A DNA stretch of 64,000 bases, taken from positions 55,162-119,161 of IMG/VR virus record IMGVR_UViG_3300044946_000175; one strand, written 5' to 3'. The translations under genes and the position numbers were made by a program. The stretch comes from a virus. Positions 15,946 through 24,796 of this stretch are shown here, piece after piece. The notes beneath the pieces are model-generated. The model saw nothing but the letters and a program-made list of their open reading frames with translations, did no database searches and was not told the origin of the DNA. Numbering within the stretch: position 1 is the first letter of the stretch; each line of letters starts with the position of its first letter.

Positions 15946-16136
15946 CTGACGACGAAATCGATGGTTTAATCTATGAAGCTTTTCGTCAGTCTGGAGCATT
16001 AATTCCTCAGACTATTGCAGAAGTGGAACAGGCGGAAAAGGAGATGGAGGGAATTGAAATCGAACTTCCTGAATCCCTTCGCGATCCAGAAGCCGTTTGG
16101 AATAGAATACAGACTAAAAGACAAAATAATGAATGA
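15942..16136 (+). CDS. small acidic protein, 64 aa
   Basis: This acidic, helical protein has TIAEVEQAEKEMEGIEIELP followed by ESLRDPEAV. The pattern resembles small antitoxin-like proteins found near metallopeptidase or toxin genes in planctomycetes, but no partner toxin lies next to it. Overlaps of 4 and 8 bases tie it to its neighbours. Confidence 0.55.
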   Translation: MTDDEIDGLIYEAFRQSGALIPQTIAEVEQAEKEMEGIEIELPESLRDPEAVWNRIQTKRQNNE

Positions 16137-16911
16137 TTTCTTCTCACCTACTGCCAGTCCAAATGACCGCCAAAAGAAAAAAGGCCATTTTGTCTTCCAT
16201 CCTGGTGAGAAGCAGCCTGACAAGATGCGACGGGCCTTGGAGGAGATCGACACGACGCGGGCCAAGAAATTGCGCGACTTCGCGAGAAAACAGGGATGGT
16301 TTGTACAGTCTGGAGATCAGCACTGGGAAGAGCCGCTCGCTTCGCTCCGGATTGGTCTTGAGGATTCGGATCGAATCGATGTGATTCTGGACTGGTACAT
16401 TGGCTGGTGGAAGGCAGGTAAGTATCCGGAGGTCAAGACCGGACAGCAATTGAAGAACGTTTGGAACTGGTTGTCGGATCTGTTCAACGAGCACAACGCG
16501 GCGAGCATTGAGATTTCCGCGACTGCCAGGCGCATTTGTACGACGCTCAACCGCTCCGCGCACGACGAACGATTGGTCGTGGCCGTGCAGCAATCTCTGA
16601 ACAACTATACCGCATTCCGTGACAAATTATTTTCTGTGATGAAGAAAAGAGGCGATATAGCAGATAGGGAAATGCGCACGGACTCGGTGGCAATCCGGCT
16701 CAAAATGCTCTTGTCCGGAAATTCCCTGCCCGACGCGCGGATGTTCGTGATGGAGTGGTTTCGGGCGATTCTGAACCGGTGTCCGGACTTCGACGGGAAC
16801 TGGAAGCGCCTTGTCGTGTCCGAAATAAATGATCGATTCATGGGTCGTGTGAGGTTTTTGCTTGGTGAGCACGCCAAGCAGGTTTTAATGGAAGTAGAAG
16901 GCAAAACATGA
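16129..16911 (+). CDS. helical hypothetical protein, 260 aa
   Basis: Function not recognised. The protein is predicted mostly helical (VWNWLSDLFNEHNAASIEIS, then SATARRICTTLNRSAHDER). I chose the ATG at 16129 after AAAAGACAAAATA. It lies between primase and helicase genes, where helicase loaders are often found; that role would be an inference from position only. Confidence 0.65.
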   Translation: MNDFFSPTASPNDRQKKKGHFVFHPGEKQPDKMRRALEEIDTTRAKKLRDFARKQGWFVQSGDQHWEEPLASLRIGLEDSDRIDVILDWYIGWWKAGKYPEVKTGQQLKNVWNWLSDLFNEHNAASIEISATARRICTTLNRSAHDERLVVAVQQSLNNYTAFRDKLFSVMKKRGDIADREMRTDSVAIRLKMLLSGNSLPDARMFVMEWFRAILNRCPDFDGNWKRLVVSEINDRFMGRVRFLLGEHAKQVLMEVEGKT

Positions 16912-17126
16912 AATATTATTATTGGGGAAGACCGATGGAGTCGAAGAAGTTTCACATCTTTCCGGAACCGAACTTTTCTACGTCCCTTTGCGGCAAGTGG
17001 ATGTTGACTCCGGACAAGGAGCAGCCCAAAACAGAAGTCATCTGCGAAGCAACGAAGGAAGATTGCAAAGAATGTGTCAAGCGATTTAACAAGATGATTG
17101 AAAAGGCAAGTAAGGAATCTGCCTGA
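16908..17126 (+). CDS. small Cys-containing protein, 72 aa
   Basis: Cysteines in STSLCGKW and EVICEATKEDCKECVKRF suggest a small metal site. Function is unknown. The ATG follows GAAGGCAAAAC encoded by the end of the previous gene. The stop overlaps the helicase ATG. Confidence 0.65.
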   Translation: MKYYYWGRPMESKKFHIFPEPNFSTSLCGKWMLTPDKEQPKTEVICEATKEDCKECVKRFNKMIEKASKESA

Positions 17127-18520
17127 TGAAAGTGCAGCAAGTCGATAGCTCGCCCGACCGTATGATTCTGGTCGCTATGATTACATCGACGGCTGTTCTG
17201 GCAGGTGTTGCAAGCAAGTGGGACGGCAAACTGTTCGCATCGACATGGGCCAACAAGATCGCCGGTTGGGCGGTCGAGCATTTTAAAAAGCACCAGCAAG
17301 CGCCAGACAGTTCCATCACGGTCTATTTCGAAGAGTGGGCAGCTAGTAATGGGAGCGACAAGGACAATATAGAGTCGATCAGTTCGCTTCTTGCCTACCT
17401 CTCTCGTGAGGGTTTTAAGGCTCAGCACAACCATACTCCTGACTTCGTGCTCGACATTGCCGCCAAGCACTTCACTCGCAACCGGATCGCCGCGACCAAC
17501 CGAGCCGCAGAAGCCGATCTGGAGATGAATGAGGTTGACCGCGCGGCCAAACGAATATCAGAGTTTAGAAAAATCGAGATGGGAAATGGTGTATACGACA
17601 CTTTTGGGTCTGAATCACTCATTCAGGAGTTGTTCGCGGTCAGGGCCGAGCCGCTCATTAAGTGGAAATCGAAGGCAATTAATAACTTCTTCGACACATC
17701 ACTGGAGCGGGATGGGTTCCTTGCTTTTTGGGGAAAGAACAAAGTCGGAAAGTCATATTTCCTTTTGAATATAGCATGGCAGGCGTACATCCAAGGATTG
17801 AAGGTGGCCTACTTTGTTGTGGGGGATATGAGCAGACTTCAGGTATGGCCTCGTTTGATTGAGCGCGCCGCGAGACGATCCATGCGAGTCGATCCTCATG
17901 GGTGGGACTTGCCTATCGAGATTGAAAACGTCGGACGGGAACTGCCGATTGTCAAGTACGATAAGCGGCACGCCGAAGCGGATATGACGCCGGATGATTG
18001 TTTGGAATTGTTCGGTCGAGTCAGGGAGCGGTTCGGGACTGGCTTGCGAGTGAGAACATGGCCTTCACTATCGGTTTCCATTCACGGTCTAGAAGCGGAA
18101 CTCTCGGCATGGGAATATGATAACTTTCAAATTGATGTTGCGGTAATCGACCATGCCGATAATCTTGCTCCAGTATCGAACGAAAAAGGAGCCGACAAGA
18201 GAGATCAGATTTATACCACCTGGAAGTTGATGCGTGCCATGTCCCAACGTCGGCATGCTTTGGTAGTCACCGCAAGTCAGGCCGATACTAAGTCATTTCA
18301 TGCCAGGATACTTACACGAGATAATTTTTCAGATGATCGGCGCAAACTTGATGACGTGACGGGCACTATTGGCATCAACCAAACGGACGAGGAGAAGATA
18401 GCTAATCTCTATCGGCTGAATTGGATAAATGGACGTACACTCCGTTTTGCGGAAACGGAGTGTTTGTGGTTGGCTTCGTGCCTACCGATTGCGGACCCAA
18501 TGGCGATTGGGACGTTCTGA
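17126..18520 (+). CDS. RecA-fold replicative helicase (DnaB-like)
   Basis: This 464-residue protein has a helical N-terminal domain of about 170 residues and a RecA-fold motor: Walker A GKNKVGKS at 203-210, Walker B IDVAVIDHADNL near 342, and VVTASQ as a sensor-like motif. The layout is that of DnaB/gp4-type hexameric helicases, which unwind DNA at the fork. The primase is about 1.5 kb upstream. An 11-bp perfect hairpin lies in the last part of the gene. Confidence 0.75.
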   Translation: MKVQQVDSSPDRMILVAMITSTAVLAGVASKWDGKLFASTWANKIAGWAVEHFKKHQQAPDSSITVYFEEWAASNGSDKDNIESISSLLAYLSREGFKAQHNHTPDFVLDIAAKHFTRNRIAATNRAAEADLEMNEVDRAAKRISEFRKIEMGNGVYDTFGSESLIQELFAVRAEPLIKWKSKAINNFFDTSLERDGFLAFWGKNKVGKSYFLLNIAWQAYIQGLKVAYFVVGDMSRLQVWPRLIERAARRSMRVDPHGWDLPIEIENVGRELPIVKYDKRHAEADMTPDDCLELFGRVRERFGTGLRVRTWPSLSVSIHGLEAELSAWEYDNFQIDVAVIDHADNLAPVSNEKGADKRDQIYTTWKLMRAMSQRRHALVVTASQADTKSFHARILTRDNFSDDRRKLDDVTGTIGINQTDEEKIANLYRLNWINGRTLRFAETECLWLASCLPIADPMAIGTF

Positions 18521-18618
18521 ACCGGCAAACCGAGTTCGCGGCGCGCCTCCACTTCTGACAGAAATGGATTTTCTGCCAAAAGACGAAGTAACAGGTATTC
18601 TTTCTTCTTTTTGTCCAT
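18409..18618 (-). CDS. candidate antisense gene, 69 aa
   Basis: From the ATG at 18618 the protein starts MDKKKKEYLLLRLLAENPFL, a natural-looking helical beginning, and its start is preceded by AAAAGGCAAAGACATC, the phage initiation sequence. But 112 bases overlap the helicase gene and the second half looks like antisense noise. It may be a short real gene or a relic. Confidence 0.35.
   Translation of the reverse strand: MDKKKKEYLLLRLLAENPFLSEVEARRELGLPVQNVPIAIGSAIGRHEANHKHSVSAKRSVRPFIQFSR
18437..18463. repeat. 11-bp perfect hairpin inside the helicase gene
   Basis: ACACTCCGTTT (18437-18447) and AAACGGAGTGT (18453-18463) are perfectly inverted around TGCGG. It is in frame within the last 30 codons of the helicase. 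It could attenuate transcription or be an inserted palindrome like those at 56540 and 57928. Confidence 0.7.
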
Positions 18619-18625
18619 GATGTCT

Positions 18626-18655
18626 TTGCCTTTTCGGGCAATACGTCGATATGAT
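18626..18655 (+). promoter_or_regulatory. class 1-like promoter with 18-bp spacing
   Basis: TTGCCT (18626-18631) and TATGAT (18650-18655) are 18 bp apart, unlike the strict 16 bp elsewhere, so this is a weaker call. It precedes the gene at 18706. Confidence 0.45.
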
Positions 18656-18705
18656 GTAGTATAGGGTTGGTACGTGTACGTTTACAATGTCAAATGGTAA
18701 GCAAA

Positions 18706-19533
18706 ATGTTTCCTGTCGATAAGAAAGCTCTCGTCGAACTCCTCACCTCACTTGGGGTGGACACCGCCAAGGACTGGGATGTTCAAGTCCTTCAAGAAAA
18801 GGTGAATACCAATGGGATTACTTACTACTTGCCTTCGACTGGTCTTCCGGAGTTGGATGCCGATGCGAAATTTTTGCTAGGCGAGTGTATGGAGCGGCAG
18901 AGTCGAGGAGAAAAACTGGAGGTGATCGCCGATCCTCTCGCGTACATCTCTCAACCAGTCTCAACTTCTGTTTCGTCGGAGCCAGAGAAGACAGCGGAAG
19001 CTGAAGATGTGACGGGTTCACTATCGACGGAAACGAACACAGAAGCGATTTCCGGGCAGGCCGATGTTCTTCCTGGTCCAGAACCTTTTCCGCCTCCCGC
19101 CAAGCAAAAAAAGCAGCGCACTTCGCGAGAGCCTGCGAAAGAACGTAAGTCGAAACCACACAAGACACAGAAGAAAGCAAAGAAGTGGAAGCCAAAAATA
19201 CTCTCCGTGACTGATCGCGGTGCGGGAGTGACTCGTACGATTATCGAGGAACTCCAGAAGGCAGGCAAGGAAGGTAAGCCGATCACCAAGAGCAAGCTGT
19301 TGAAGATAATGGTGAAGGCATTTCCGAATCGGCCAGACGGCGAAAAAAAGATGAAGACAACTATCGACAACTTGTTGGGGTCGAAGCTGAAGTCGCAGTA
19401 CGGAATCGATGTCCAAAAGACGAAAACACTGACAAAAGTGAATAACCGTTGCGCGAATTGCGGCCACAAAGTCGTTATGAAACGAGGAGAGCGTCAATAT
19501 TGGATTGACACCAAAGGACGCCAAGTTGGGTGA
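18706..19533 (+). CDS. disordered-linker protein with C-terminal zinc/basic end
   Basis: This 275-residue protein has an N-terminal folded part of about 85 residues (ALVELLTSLGVDTAKDWDVQ). A Pro/Lys/Glu-rich linker follows, then a basic C-terminal domain (TIIEELQKAGKEGKPITKSK, then CANCGHKVVMKRGERQYW). It may tether replication factors to nucleic acid; function is unknown. ATGs at 18694 and 18706 are both possible. A structured RNA begins 7 bp after the stop. Confidence 0.65.
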   Translation: MFPVDKKALVELLTSLGVDTAKDWDVQVLQEKVNTNGITYYLPSTGLPELDADAKFLLGECMERQSRGEKLEVIADPLAYISQPVSTSVSSEPEKTAEAEDVTGSLSTETNTEAISGQADVLPGPEPFPPPAKQKKQRTSREPAKERKSKPHKTQKKAKKWKPKILSVTDRGAGVTRTIIEELQKAGKEGKPITKSKLLKIMVKAFPNRPDGEKKMKTTIDNLLGSKLKSQYGIDVQKTKTLTKVNNRCANCGHKVVMKRGERQYWIDTKGRQVG

Positions 19534-19539
19534 GTATTT

Positions 19540-19645
19540 CGGGACCGGTGGATGGCTAGGCTCTCGTCGTGTGAAGCCGAGAGCAGCCTGAAACGGTCGA
19601 AGACTGTCACACGGCACCACCGGTCCCGGAACTTTTTATTTTTTC
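19540..19645 (+). ncRNA. pseudoknotted structured RNA with terminator tail
   Basis: A 12-bp outer helix (CGGGACCGGTGG 19540-19551 with CCACCGGTCCCG 19617-19628) encloses two elements: a 7-bp hairpin (GCTCTCG 19560-19566, CGAGAGC 19578-19584) and a hairpin with a GAA loop (19593-19607). The loop of the first hairpin holds CGTGTGA (19568-19574), which pairs perfectly with TCACACG (19607-19613), forming a pseudoknot. A T-rich run (ACTTTTTATTTTTTCG) follows as in an intrinsic terminator. I do not recognise the RNA class. Confidence 0.7.
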
Positions 19646-19660
19646 GTTCGCGTCTTCATG

Positions 19661-19682
19661 TCAAATCAGGCGATACAGTAAG
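19661..19682 (+). promoter_or_regulatory. class 2 motif upstream of sliding clamp
   Basis: TCAAATCAGGCGATACAGTA matches the element seen before several replication genes (consensus TSAAAWCAGGCGATAYWGTAAWTA). The clamp ATG is 36 bp downstream. Read as an extended -10 (GCGATACAGT), no -35 is apparent. Confidence 0.5.
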
Positions 19683-19717
19683 ACAGAGCCACCCCCAAAC
19701 CATCGGTCATTCTCGTC

Positions 19718-20848
19718 ATGAAAATAGTCAGAGAAACTCTCCTAAATTGCCTCAATCAAGTATCTGCTGGCTTATCCAGTCGAGACCTCGCGGAGCAAAC
19801 TTCTTCCTTCATCTTCCAGCCTCCATTCGTTATCACATTCAACGATGAAATATCAGTCCGGATGAAACTAGAGGAGCTTGATGGGGTCGAGGGAGCCGTG
19901 AGAGCCAAGCCTCTCCTGGCCGCACTCACCAACATGAGTCACGAAGAAATCGACGTGACCACCGATGAGAAAAACCTCATCATCAAGGCTCCTCGTACGA
20001 AGGTGCAGATTCGCAGGGAACCGCAGGCCGATCCCTCCCCTATCGACGCCATCAAACCGCCAGCAAAGAAAGCATACGGTGACCTGCCCGAGCATTTCGG
20101 TACTGCTGTAGAGCAAGTGTGCAGTGTGACGAGCAGCAGCAATGATCAGGAATTCTTCACGGTCGCGGTACACCTCACCAAGGGATGGATCGAGGGATCA
20201 GACCGCAAGCAGTTCTGTCGCTATACGATGGATCTGCCTCTATCTGGATCGTTCCTGGTCCGCTCCAAGAGCCTGAAGCATCTGGCCGGACTGGACGTGA
20301 CGCGCGTGGCGGAGAATGGGGACTGGCTGCACTTCCGCAATCAGACGTTGATCTTCTCCGTGCGACGGCATATCAGCAGCGGTTATCCAGACTTGACCAG
20401 GAATCTCTCATTTCGCGGCGCGAAGACTGTGCTCCCCAAGGGCGGCATTCCGGCGGCGAAACTGGCAGCGGCATTTAGCAGCGAAAACAAAGACAACGAC
20501 CGCGTCCAGGTGCAGTTGAGCGACGGAAAGATGGTTGTGGTGGGACTGAGCGCCCACGGGCAGGCAGAGACGACACTGGAATGTGGTTACACAGGAGGGC
20601 AGGTGTCGTTCTGGATCGCTCCGAAAGCACTCGTGCGACTCATAGAGGACTTCAACGATTGCGAGATTGCGCCAGAAGGTAGACTTTCGGTATTTGGTGA
20701 GGGGTGGGTGTACAGCGCGGCGCTCAGCAAGGACAAGGAAGAGAAAAAGGACGAGAAGGCAAAAGATAAGAAACAAGCTGCACTTCCGATGACTGAAGAG
20801 TTTGAGAACTCGGAAGAGGAATTGGAAGAAACAGAACCTCCATATTGA
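19718..20848 (+). CDS. DNA polymerase sliding clamp, DnaN-like
   Basis: This 376-residue protein has the length and three-fold beta-rich organisation of bacterial beta clamps, with repeated strands such as EEIDVTTDEKNLIIKAP and GKMVVVGLSAHGQAETTLEC. The C-terminus is a long acidic/Lys-rich tail (KDKEEKKDEKAKDKK, then EEFENSEEELEETEPPY), not part of the usual fold. The clamp holds the polymerase on DNA; the clamp loader is at 27507. A second clamp-like protein is at 58418. Confidence 0.7.
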   Translation: MKIVRETLLNCLNQVSAGLSSRDLAEQTSSFIFQPPFVITFNDEISVRMKLEELDGVEGAVRAKPLLAALTNMSHEEIDVTTDEKNLIIKAPRTKVQIRREPQADPSPIDAIKPPAKKAYGDLPEHFGTAVEQVCSVTSSSNDQEFFTVAVHLTKGWIEGSDRKQFCRYTMDLPLSGSFLVRSKSLKHLAGLDVTRVAENGDWLHFRNQTLIFSVRRHISSGYPDLTRNLSFRGAKTVLPKGGIPAAKLAAAFSSENKDNDRVQVQLSDGKMVVVGLSAHGQAETTLECGYTGGQVSFWIAPKALVRLIEDFNDCEIAPEGRLSVFGEGWVYSAALSKDKEEKKDEKAKDKKQAALPMTEEFENSEEELEETEPPY

Positions 20849-20859
20849 AAGGCAAGCTA

Positions 20860-21330
20860 ATGTTTGGTACATCTGCTAACGCGATTGATCGGTTTGATGA
20901 GATTTTGGGTAATGCTGAAGCCGAAATGCAAACTGGTTGTTTGTCTTTAGACACGTTTTTGCTTTTACAGCGGTTGTGGTCCGCACGAACATTTGGACCA
21001 CAATCGCATCGTGGGCCAATGGGACCATTGAAGCATCTGAAAAAGGAAGTTGAGGAGGCTTTGAATTCCGTTGCGACTACCGTTAATGCTGCAAGTCCAC
21101 AAGATGCAGCAGACTGTCGAGAAATTCAGATTGAAGAACTGGCTGACTGTTTTTTCCTGGTCGTCGATGCAGTCTGGCGTTCTGGAGTCAGTCCGGTGGA
21201 GTTTCGGCAAGCACTGACGACCAAGCTCATCAAGAATCGAAACAGAGCGTGGCCCGACTGGAGAGAGAAGGACGCTAACGATGCAATTGAGCATGTGAGG
21301 AATGAGAATGACGTCGGTGATGGAATATGA
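20860..21330 (+). CDS. MazG-like / DUF550 nucleotide pyrophosphohydrolase
   Basis: In this 156-residue protein, WSARTFGPQSHRGPMGPLKH, KKEVEEAL and EELADCFFLVVDA contain the conserved Glu/Asp metal ligands of the all-alpha NTP pyrophosphatase fold, and NRAWPDWRE near the end is typical of the phage DUF550 branch. It would hydrolyse (d)NTPs to monophosphates. Phage MazG-like enzymes are thought to adjust nucleotide pools or alarmones. The start follows AAAGGCAAGCTA, and the stop overlaps the next gene. Confidence 0.85.
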   Translation: MFGTSANAIDRFDEILGNAEAEMQTGCLSLDTFLLLQRLWSARTFGPQSHRGPMGPLKHLKKEVEEALNSVATTVNAASPQDAADCREIQIEELADCFFLVVDAVWRSGVSPVEFRQALTTKLIKNRNRAWPDWREKDANDAIEHVRNENDVGDGI

Positions 21331-22556
21331 GCGACGGCGAGTTCTTCTCCCGGTCGGAAGCCATGAAGTTCCGGCCTTCTGTTTCACTCATTCCGGCATG
21401 TGAAAGGTGTCAGCTTTTTCGGCGCGGGTGTGTGACACCTAAGATGCCGACTTCAGGACGTGGTGAAAAGAAAATCCTCATCGTGGGAGATCACCCCGGC
21501 GAATCCGAAGATCGAGAGGGCAAGCAGTTTGTTGGTCGTTCTGGACAATACCTGCGTGGCATCCTCTACGACTGTGGTCTGGACCCCAATCGCGATTGCG
21601 TGTTCACCAATGCTACTATATGCTATTCTTCTGACATTCGTGAGCATAAGACTGCCCTTCAGGACTGTCTGCCGAATCTGCTGAAGACGATTCGCGTGCA
21701 TCAGCCGGAAATAATTCTACTCTTGGGTTTGGAAGCCGTATCGAGTCTTGTCTCTCACCTGTGGGGAGAGAGTGTAGGAGATTCGATAGCCAAGTGGGTC
21801 GGGTGGAGGATTCCGGTACGTTCAAATAATACTTGGGTGTGTTGTTCGTGGAACCCTGCTTACATCATTCGGGATCGAGATAGCGGTAAGCAGAACAGGG
21901 CTTTAGAATTACACTTCAAGCGGCACATAAGAGAGGCGCTGGCTTTGTCTGGACGTCCTTGGCCGAATGGTGCGCCTGACTATGCCAAACAGATCGAGAT
22001 AATTCTGGACCCGGTGGAGGCTGCACAGCGACTCGCAGGGTACGCGATGGCACCAGCCATCGCGTTTGATTTTGAAACGACAACACTAAAACCTCAAGGA
22101 CAGCACGCGGAGATAGTTTGTTGCGGCATCAGTGACGGCAAAGAAACAATTGCCTTTCCGTGGTGTGCGGCAACAAGAGACGCCATGAAGTCGATACTCG
22201 AAGATTCTAATATTGGTAAGATCGGCGCAAATTCAGGATTCGAGCATGTTTGGGCGGCAGAACAGGCTGATATTCAAATACAAGGATGGTTGTGGGACTG
22301 TTGTTTAGACTCACATCTGCTTGACGCACGGGCAGGAATTACGAATGTTGCTTTTCAGGCGTGGTGTCGTCTTGGAGTCGAATCTTATTGGCATCACATT
22401 GCGCCATTTCTTGAATCAAAAGAAAGTGGCGGGAATTCTCCTAACAGAATTCGGGAAGTGAATCCTTACGATCTTGCTTTATATTGTGGCCAAGACGCAC
22501 TTATTGAATGGGGTATAGCCATGAGTCAAATGAAAGAAATGGGGGTCGAGATATGA
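21327..22556 (+). CDS. uracil-DNA glycosylase fused to 3'-5' exonuclease
   Basis: This 409-residue protein contains two enzymes. Residues 1-205 are a family 4/5-type UDG: Cys pairs C25/C28/C35 for an FeS cluster, GDHPGESEDREGKQFVG (51-67), FTNATICY and SWNPAYI. Residues 235-409 are a DEDDy exonuclease: FDFE (D248, E250), GANSGFEHVW, and Y386CGQD390. The exonuclease is the proofreading part missing from the polymerase at 23296. Fusing uracil recognition to proofreading is unusual. Confidence 0.82.
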   Translation: MSDGEFFSRSEAMKFRPSVSLIPACERCQLFRRGCVTPKMPTSGRGEKKILIVGDHPGESEDREGKQFVGRSGQYLRGILYDCGLDPNRDCVFTNATICYSSDIREHKTALQDCLPNLLKTIRVHQPEIILLLGLEAVSSLVSHLWGESVGDSIAKWVGWRIPVRSNNTWVCCSWNPAYIIRDRDSGKQNRALELHFKRHIREALALSGRPWPNGAPDYAKQIEIILDPVEAAQRLAGYAMAPAIAFDFETTTLKPQGQHAEIVCCGISDGKETIAFPWCAATRDAMKSILEDSNIGKIGANSGFEHVWAAEQADIQIQGWLWDCCLDSHLLDARAGITNVAFQAWCRLGVESYWHHIAPFLESKESGGNSPNRIREVNPYDLALYCGQDALIEWGIAMSQMKEMGVEI

Positions 22557-23293
22557 ACAGCAGCGAACGATGTGGAACTTGTCCGGACCCAGACGCCAGC
22601 GAGATTCAGGCCATAGAAATCAGTTTTGCGATTCCGGTCTTTATGACTCAGGACCAGCAAGGACGATTGATTCGTCTCGTCGATGACATTATCGATCAGC
22701 CGTGGAATGAACCGCTGGAAGGCGTCCACTGGATGGCAGAGGTCGGCGCAAAACCGAACTGGTCGCAGATCGATGCTGCACTGCTCGAAAAGCCAGTCGA
22801 TCCGAATGCCCCCGCGACTGGCGAGCCGACTTTCGATGACAGTGTATTTAGTATTGGAAGTTGCGCTCGTGGATTTGTGAGTGAAAAGGAAAGAGATCAA
22901 GTGCTTGAGCGAAGGACCAAACCAAAGCGGGAATTGGTCCAGGCTGAGGCTCTGGCAAAGTTGTTTTATGAAGCATATGGTCGCAATGCTCCAACGCCGA
23001 CTTTTGAGGATAGTATGGGTCTCGTGCATAGTGCGACTGTTATTCCGTGGGAGGGAATTTCTGAAGATCACAAGGATTTGATGATTGCGGCTTGTAAGGA
23101 GATTCAGGTGGAGTTGGATCGAATTGCTTCGGAGAAGTGGAGGCGCAGACGGAAAAAGGAAGACGAAAGAGTTGCCGCTTTACGGGCGATTTTTAAGTGG
23201 TGCGATGCGGACGATGAGACACCACAAGGCCAATGTATATTTGAGATTGAGCGTCTGGCGAAGGCTGCATTAGGCATACCGGAAGTAGGTTGA
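22553..23293 (+). CDS. conserved phage protein between exonuclease and polymerase
   Basis: In this 246-residue protein of unknown function, the pattern ISFAIPVFMTQDQQGRLIRL, GVHWMAEVGAKP and TGEPTFDDSVFSIGSCARG is one I associate with a conserved phage family. The C-terminal half has ELDRIASEKWRRRRKKEDE, a basic helix. It is coupled on both sides to the two halves of the DNA polymerase, so a role in the polymerase complex is possible. Confidence 0.65.
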   Translation: MNSSERCGTCPDPDASEIQAIEISFAIPVFMTQDQQGRLIRLVDDIIDQPWNEPLEGVHWMAEVGAKPNWSQIDAALLEKPVDPNAPATGEPTFDDSVFSIGSCARGFVSEKERDQVLERRTKPKRELVQAEALAKLFYEAYGRNAPTPTFEDSMGLVHSATVIPWEGISEDHKDLMIAACKEIQVELDRIASEKWRRRRKKEDERVAALRAIFKWCDADDETPQGQCIFEIERLAKAALGIPEVG

Positions 23294-23295
23294 GT

Positions 23296-24774
23296 ATGTA
23301 CCTAACTACTCTTGATGCTCGTCGTTTGTTTGCTGAGGGAAACCTTGTGCTATCGGCCATGTCGCGATGCGGCATGCGCGTGGATCACGGCTATCTGCAA
23401 ACCGTAACCAAACTGGCCGACGACAAGATACGAGAGCATGAGGCTGAAGTGCGCGTATGCCCGGCATACAAGGACTGGCAGCGACTCTATGGCGAAAAGA
23501 CCAACCTTGCCGCTCCAGCACAATTAGCCCGACTCATCTTTAAAGAATACGGTCACACCTACAAGCCGGTCATCTTTACCGACTCGGAAGAGCGAGAGTC
23601 GGCAAGCGAAAAGGCATTGGAGCACGTCGATCATCCACTCGTGAAGGCGTATTTTCGCGCCAGCAAATTTCGAAGACTACGCGGGACTTACTTGGGTGGA
23701 ATTCAGCGGGAGATGGTAGAGCATTCTCCTGGGATCTGGCTCATCCATCCATCATTCAACCTGAACACAGTCAAAACATTCAGAAGCTCATGCAATCGCC
23801 CGAACGTTCAAAATCAGTACAAACGTGACCCAGAATTCATGGAACTGATGCGTCGAGTGTTCATTCCGAGACCTGGACGACAGAATATTGAAATTGATTA
23901 TTGGTCAAACGAAGTTGCTATGGCCGCTCGGTACACATTAGATCCAAACGCCGTGGCGGAGTGCAACGATCCGACCAAAGATCCCCATCGCGATACTGCC
24001 TGCAAACTGTTCTTTTTGAAACCACACGAAGTGACCAAGACTGTGCGGAACATTGCTAAGTCTCCGTTCGTGTTTGCTCAGTTTTACGGTGACTACTATG
24101 TAAACTGCGCCGTCAATATCTGGCACGAATTACAGGATGTAAAGAACGTCATGGTGAAGGATTCAACCGAAACCATTCTGGACCGACTGGCAAAGAACGG
24201 TATCACGAGGCGGGGGTTGTGCAGCCCCAAAGAAAGGCCAACTCCGGGAACATTTGAAGCACACGTCAAGAGTGTAGAAGATTGGTACTGGAATGATAAA
24301 TATCGAGTTCATGCGGCTTGGAAAGATTCGTGGTGGAACAGATACCAAGAAACTGGTGGTTTCATCACCAAGGTCGGCTTCGCGGTCAACGATGTGCGGG
24401 TGAGAAATGAAGTCATCAACTGTCCTATTCAATGCGATGCTTTCCAACTCCTGCTCTGGTCTTTAATCCGGAAAGCCAAGCTGATTCGTAAGTATAAGAT
24501 GGATGTACTATTGATAGACGAAGTGCATGATTCTGATAACGCTGAAGTTTATCCGAATGATAGAGAGAACTACATTGAGATGGCCAGAAAGGTCATGACT
24601 GAGGACATCGTAAAGGCATGGCCCTGGCTTGAAGTTGTAAAACCAAGAGTTGAAATAGAAGCATGTCCAATAGATAGTGCATGGGCGGACAAGATGGAAC
24701 TGATCCGAAGTGGTGATGTGTGGCAGCCGAAAGACATCACAAAATGGAAGGAGAATTTCGGACTGTGGGTATGA
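23296..24774 (+). CDS. polA: family A DNA polymerase (polymerase domain only)
   Basis: This 492-residue protein corresponds to the polymerase half of Pol I. Motif A is IEIDYWSNEVAMAARYT with D201; motif B is RNIAKSPFVFAQFYG (R251, K255, Y264); motif C is IDEVHDSDN with H411-D412. Motif C reads HDS instead of HDE, a variant seen in some phage enzymes. There is no exonuclease domain; it lies in the separate protein at 21327. An ATG at 23296 is used; TTG at 23290 is also possible. Confidence 0.9.
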   Translation: MYLTTLDARRLFAEGNLVLSAMSRCGMRVDHGYLQTVTKLADDKIREHEAEVRVCPAYKDWQRLYGEKTNLAAPAQLARLIFKEYGHTYKPVIFTDSEERESASEKALEHVDHPLVKAYFRASKFRRLRGTYLGGIQREMVEHSPGIWLIHPSFNLNTVKTFRSSCNRPNVQNQYKRDPEFMELMRRVFIPRPGRQNIEIDYWSNEVAMAARYTLDPNAVAECNDPTKDPHRDTACKLFFLKPHEVTKTVRNIAKSPFVFAQFYGDYYVNCAVNIWHELQDVKNVMVKDSTETILDRLAKNGITRRGLCSPKERPTPGTFEAHVKSVEDWYWNDKYRVHAAWKDSWWNRYQETGGFITKVGFAVNDVRVRNEVINCPIQCDAFQLLLWSLIRKAKLIRKYKMDVLLIDEVHDSDNAEVYPNDRENYIEMARKVMTEDIVKAWPWLEVVKPRVEIEACPIDSAWADKMELIRSGDVWQPKDITKWKENFGLWV

Positions 24775-24796
24775 AAACAGGCGATATAGTAATTAC
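24771..24796 (+). promoter_or_regulatory. class 2 motif, leaderless for SNF2 helicase
   Basis: TGAAAACAGGCGATATAGTAATTA overlaps the end of the polymerase gene. TATAGT (24785-24790) ends six bases before the ATG at 24797, so a transcript would start at the codon. It shares 23 of 24 bases with the element at 27152. Confidence 0.6.
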
